From Musa acuminata AAA Group (lineage: Eukaryota > Streptophyta > Magnoliopsida > Zingiberales > Musaceae), in the NCBI RefSeq assembly GCF_036884655.1, contig NC_088345.1, forward strand, positions 18,789,501 to 18,853,500: 64,000 nt of DNA, written 5' to 3'. Numbering within the stretch: the first letter of the stretch is position 1; each line of letters begins with the position of its first letter. The notes beneath the pieces were generated by a model. That model was not told the DNA's origin. It worked only from the letters and a program-made list of their open reading frames with translations, and searched no databases. This document shows positions 58,991 to 64,000 of this stretch, in pieces. The position numbers were made by a program, and so were the translations under genes.

Positions 58991-61530
58991 AATTAGTACA
59001 CATTGTAACATCATGCAATCTCGTAGGGACCTACCTATAAGAGAAAAAAAATAGTTACATTGATGCATGAGCAAACTACCATCGTCCCTTTGTCGTAGCA
59101 TAAATTCGGGATTGACATCGAGGCATACTTATAGACACTACAAAATATAAAGGCTATTAACGATTTCGTAGCAAATGGTCTAAGACAACTAGTTGTGCAC
59201 AATCATGTTGCATAAATGCCCAGACAAACAATACTGTTGCAAAACAAAGTGATGGCCCAAACTGAGACACTACCTCACACTCCTGTTTAACCCAATGTGA
59301 CCCATGAGGTTCTAGGACGCTGAGATGATTATCATTTTACAATAATTCTTTGCTCTAGAAAATTATAACAAATGACAAGATGGAGGCTTTGTTTTTGGAC
59401 ATATTTACATTTACATGATGATTACATGTAAACTTTGATTACAATTCAAAAATGACAATCGAACCTAAATAAAAATGAGGTAATCAAGCTTACTACAAGT
59501 CTATTACATGTTGCATATGACGTGGACAAATTGAAAAGCACAAACATTATATCAAACACCTTTGAATAGTATGTGACACTATCTCTCATGTATTCTTTAA
59601 ACATCTTCCTTGAAGCATTTGCAAACACTACACTCCTAGTTTACTACATCTTTAATCATTCTTTAGTTGCAACATCCCTTGTTGACTCCCAACGACTTTC
59701 TTAATATCATTATTGAGTAGTCAAACTTTGATTTGCTAATGTTGTTTTAACTCATTAGTGACTCACTCTAACGTGGCATCAATCGAGTTGTGATAATCTC
59801 CGATGGTATCTATGTATCCTTTTAGTAAAAAAAAGGATCTTATTTGTCGTATATTAATCCCTCAAATATCCTACCTTGAGTGAACTAGATGGATGCTTGG
59901 ACTTTTAACGAGCACCGCCTCGTAAAATTTGAAGTCTTATACTCGTAAAATTTACCCATTAAGTTTACTTTTATTTAGTTATCACCTCTAAGTAGGCTCA
60001 CTTCACGTTTGCTTTTCAATGTCACTTTATTGAAAGATGGAGTGGATAAGCTACTTTCGATTAAATTAATCACCATTAGTGAGGATTTGATAGTTATTAT
60101 CATATTATAAGAACTCCTTGAAGGGATTTTAAAAGTGTACAAAGCTATTCTATAAGATAATTGAGAAAAATGGGCAATCGATTCTACCCATTCTTTGAAA
60201 AGTTGAGAAGATCAAAGTTACTTGTCTTTGCTGCCTCCGAGTGTTGCACTCTATGCATCAAGACAATGACTAATCTTCGTTTGCTCTTTTCTCATGCTTT
60301 TAGAGCATTAAAAATATTGGAATCTTAGTTGAAACTTAATTCAAAAGTTTCTACTCCTCTTTACTATCACATTTATAACGCAAGAAGTGTTGCACCAAAA
60401 AAGCAAAACTTTGCCTTGATTGAAGCAAACTATTGGTAAGATTTGTCTATCCTTTTGGGGTTGTACCACCTTCTTCATCGTTGTTGTCATCTATTCTTTA
60501 ATAATAAATCCTTTGACATATATCTTATAAAGCTTTACCTCTCAATAGCTCTTTTGTCTTATCCCAATATTCAGAGTCTATTACTATATTCTTCACTACC
60601 TTAGCCCCCTTTCATGACCTTTGTGCTCTTCACACTAGAAAGCAAGGGATCGTTGATTGTTCGAAAGTCTCATCTTTACGGTATCGTATAAATCCCTTGT
60701 CCCACAACTCTACTACTTGTCACCTTTCATCTATATCTCTTTTCTTATCTTTATGATTGTAGATCTATCATTACGGTGGCATCGTGACACTCCCTCTAAG
60801 TTCACCTTCATTTTAACTATTGCTTAATTGATAAAAGACATACTATAAATTTTATACATAACTTCTACTATCATGTTGCAAGCGTCATATGGATTCTATT
60901 CTTCGTTGTACCCTGGATAGTAATATTCACTCACCTAGCCCTTTCTACTCATTGTGTCAGGGCTCTCTCGAGCAAATATAAGTTTTGAAGAAGTCCAACA
61001 TCAAAGAGCTTTGATCATACCTTTGTACGATCAACTTCCTTATAGGACTTGCTATTATGCACTTACAAATTTCACCTTTATGGTAATACTCCTCCATTCA
61101 CTAATGTCCAAGGCTTCTATCTAATGCAAATTTGGTGCACTTACCGAATACTCATCTCTTTGATACTATAGAACTAACCTTTTGAGTTCATAGTCCTTAT
61201 TATTATGTTGCTCATCGAAATGAAGCTCCCAATGACTCCAACCGTCCCTATGAATATTTGTCCCTCAAGACTTATTGGTGTTTCATATTGCCTCTAATTG
61301 TTCCATCATGATTTGATGTTCTGTGCCACCTCCTATCGACATCTCCATTGTCCTATGATCTTGGTGTTGGAAACTTGGATTATAAACTTTCCTTCTGTGA
61401 CCTCTACCAATAGATTACTACTTTGAATTATATTCGCTCCTTTAACAATCAATTACTACCCACCCTATTAGTCCCCATAATGTCGAGCCACCCACAAATG
61501 AAGTGCAACTCCGAGCCTATTCTATAAGCA
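58990..61530 (-). mobile_element. Strongly decayed relative of the gene-less LTR element
   Basis: Phrases run parallel to 49.3-51.8 kb, for example GGATGCTTGGACTTTTAACGAGC (cf. 50005) and TAGTATGTGACACTATCTC (cf. TTTGTCCGTGACATTCTCC). The section order is the same. It is more AT-rich, which fits many C-to-T changes. The LTR-like part lies at about 59000-59580 and the interior follows. No ends or target duplication can be fixed. Confidence 0.65.
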
Positions 61531-62153
61531 TAAAAAAATCATAATATGCTATTGTTATGTAAAAATACTTAATGCTAGGATTGAAATCAAATAACAATAG
61601 ATCAGTTTTACAATGTGTACCTTTCAATGTTATAAAAAAAAACCTTTATTGATATGTAGGGGAACCGTTCTTAGATCCAAAAATCATAGTGATATCGATA
61701 TATAAGGAGAACTAGGCTCATCTTCTCCTCTCTTCCTATCATTCATAAGACCACTATGATCAATAGATTATGGATAAGGAGAGATTAGAAAAGATCTATA
61801 ATCTCTCAATGATCGGCTCATATGACTAAAGAAAGATAAGAGAAGATTTGTAATCTCTTAATGATTGACTCACATGACTAAGGGGGGGTAAGATAAGATT
61901 TATAATCTCTCAATAATATCACATATTCACATATATAAATATTATATTTTTAATTCTTAGGAGGTCCTATCTATTTATAAACAAGAGTAGATGGTCTAAA
62001 ATAAGTAATTATAAGAGTCATTCCCATTAAAATCATCTCCTAAGGAATCCTACAAGAATTGAACTTCCTTTCTATTGGCTAATAACCATTATCAAAATTC
62101 AATCAGATCTATAATATATCTTACATAATTAGATAGGCCCACATAATCTAATA
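61530..62153 (-). repeat. Possible Copia 3' LTR
   Basis: On the minus strand a purine-rich tract (GGGCTAAGTGGAAGAA) ends at 62154 and is followed by TATTAGATTATGTGGGCC, similar to common Copia LTR starts (TGTTGGATTATGTGGGCC) with TG changed to TA. The far end is uncertain. Confidence 0.4.
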
Positions 62154-62589
62154 TTCTTCCACTTAGCCCACTAATTGGTTAGATATAAAAGAAATTTAAA
62201 ATCAAAACAAAAATAAAAATTATTTAAAAATATTTTTACCTAATTAAATTTTTTAAAAAAGTTAAAAAGTATTTCATATATGGTCATGAATTCTAAAATA
62301 AGCCAATAAGTCTAATAAGTATAATAACACTATATTAAGTCTAACTATCAATATATGTTATAATGGTTATATGTCATCAATGTTATACTCTCTTCTATAT
62401 ACCACAACACTCTTTTCCTAATATAGTAGTCCATAATAACTCTTATAATTTATCATGTCAAACCAATCCTATTATTATATTAAACTATAATATACATAAA
62501 CATAAATAGAAATAAATAACTTTAATTAAGTAAAAAATATTAATAATTGTATTCACCTAAACGTACATCACCATATCTTTTATTGCTTG

Positions 62590-63650
62590 CTATAAGTCTC
62601 GTTCTAAGAACATATTCTTTAAATATTTGACTATAAAGCTTTAGTAAATAGATTAGTAATTATCAAGATGGTGCTCAGGTTTTCAATTAGCATTTGTTGT
62701 TTTTGGATGCTTTCTCTAACCACCAAGTATTTTTTTCTTGATGTGCTTAGAATCACTAGTACATTTATTATTCTTAGAGAAAAAAAACTACTGTAGTATT
62801 ATCACAAAATATCTTTAGTGGCCTGATAATTGAGTCAACCATACCAAGTCTTGAGATAAAATTTCGTAACCGTAAAGCTTGATTTGTGGCCATAAAGCAT
62901 ATCATAAATTCAGTTTCTATTGTTGATGATGTAATTAGCAATTGCTTTATAATTTTTTAAGAAGTTACTCCTCCAACTAACATGAATATAAATTTTAAAG
63001 TGGACTTCCTATTATTGAGGTAATTTATAAAATCAATATGTGAGTACATAACTTTTTATCCTCTATACAGATCTCATTACTTTTTTTGTAGTTTTTTAAT
63101 ATTCTATTCTTAGGTTGCTCTGGTATTTACCTAGCATTATAATTGTAGAACTGATATATAGTCTTGTATAGGTTTGAGCATATAATAGACTTCTAACTGT
63201 GAATGTATAATCCTTCATGCAATTTATTTTTAAGTAATTTTTCGAACACCATTGAATCTTTCACCTCTAAGATAATCCTAGCAATCCTTTAGATCTATTT
63301 CTAAATATCTCAATACTAATAATATAGATTGTCTTATTCATATCAATAATATTAAAATTCTTGGTGAGAAACATCTTGATTTTATAAAATAAAATAAGGT
63401 CACTACTAGCAAGCAAAATATCATCCACATATAAGATCAATATAATAAACTTACTTTCACTAACCTTTAGATATATGCACTGATTAACAATATTTTTTTA
63501 AAATCCAAAGGAGATAATAATATCATAAAACTTTCTATATCATTGTTTGGAAACTTATTTAAGGCTATAAATTGATTTTCTAAGTTTGCAAGCCTAATTT
63601 TTTTTCTTTTTTTGTGAATCCGTTAGGTTCAATATAGATTTCCTCAACTA
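62590..63650 (-). pseudogene. Copia pol remnant (reverse transcriptase and RNase H)
   Basis: On the minus strand, reading from high to low coordinates: IYIEPNGF, then CKLRKSIYSLKQ, FGF-KNIVNQCIYLKVSES, then the reverse transcriptase motif FIILILYVDDILLASSD (about 63460-63410), then IEIFRNRSKGLLGLS. The RNase H part follows (RKSTLKFIFMLVGG, IETEFMICFMATNQALRLR, IKIFCDNTTVVFFSKNN, about 63020-62760), and LFTKAL near 62660. Stops and substitutions are frequent. It shows an older autonomous Copia copy on the same strand as the neighbouring LTR-like pieces. Confidence 0.85.
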
Positions 63651-63654
63651 AATC

Positions 63655-64000
63655 TGGTTAGAATCTTAATAACACTAAGAGGGGGGGTGGGGGTGTGTGA
63701 ATTAGTGTAATAATATTTTTAATCAATTTTAAAACTTGATTAATAAATTAATATTTTTTAGAAACTCGAACGATAAAGTTAAAGTTATAAGTAAAGGGCA
63801 AGTAAAAGGAGGTAAACCAATTTATAGTGGTTCGATTTTCTCGACCTATGTCTACTCTCGATTTTTCTTCCCTCGAGGCTACCGACTTTCATTATCGATC
63901 TTTTCTCTAATGGATGAAGATTAACTATCCTTGTTATAACTTTCTTCCTTTTTAGGCCGAGGAGAGAATCATTAGACTCTTGTATTAAAGAAGATCTCTC
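63655..64000 (-). repeat. LTR related to the TR-GAG-like LTR, cut by the window edge
   Basis: TGGTTAGAATCTTAATAACACTAAGAGGGGGGG...GTGAATTAGTG corresponds to TGTTAGGATCAAGAGCACTAAGAGGGGGG...GTGAATTAGTG at 6872 and at the window start. Further on, GTAAACCAATTTATAGTGGTTCGATTTTCTCGACC corresponds to the 370-620 and 7370-7470 segments. It is much diverged and not the same subfamily. Confidence 0.55.

Overview
This is a plant nuclear window, probably monocot and possibly of the banana/ginger type (the lineage is inference). It holds two recognisable host genes with canonical GT-AG introns, set in a mass of nested, decayed transposable elements. No tRNA, rRNA, CRISPR or bacterial operon structure was seen.

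Layout. 1-8640 is a minus-strand LTR element with long LTRs, a tRNA-Met-type primer site and a polypurine tract. It has a broken Copia-type gag and a second plant transposon-protein ORF but no pol, so it resembles the TR-GAG class. It abuts a plus-strand, stop-ridden Copia gag-pol copy (8641 to about 13956). After a quiet spacer comes an intact ICR/RIP-type ROP-interactor gene (coding 15868-19354, three coding exons, 604 aa). 20607-25020 is a minus-strand non-autonomous Gypsy element with a perfect 5-bp target duplication. It carries gag remnants and a 53-bp tandem array of about 25 units.

25.2-57.8 kb is one very large gene for a mitochondrial pyruvate dehydrogenase E2 subunit (dihydrolipoamide acetyltransferase). 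I could join 19 coding exons into one 495-aa frame with every splice phase matching. The introns reach 7 kb and hold a decayed hAT transposase gene, a short hAT derivative with perfect 8-bp target duplications, a terminal-inverted-repeat element with a 10-bp target duplication, a solo LTR, a complete gene-less LTR element (49246-53825), and a possible LINE RNase H fragment.

57.8-64 kb is the 3' flank followed by retroelement relics: a strongly AT-shifted relative of the gene-less LTR element, a minus-strand Copia pol relic, and the start of an LTR related in sequence to the one at the left edge of the window.

The two host genes are functionally unrelated: one is a ROP-GTPase scaffold, the other a core mitochondrial enzyme. 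The most unusual signals are two unrelated retroelements that both carry tandem arrays of short hairpin-forming units, a gag-plus-second-ORF element without pol, and a gene-less LTR family found twice inside similar GGTAC-rich elements.
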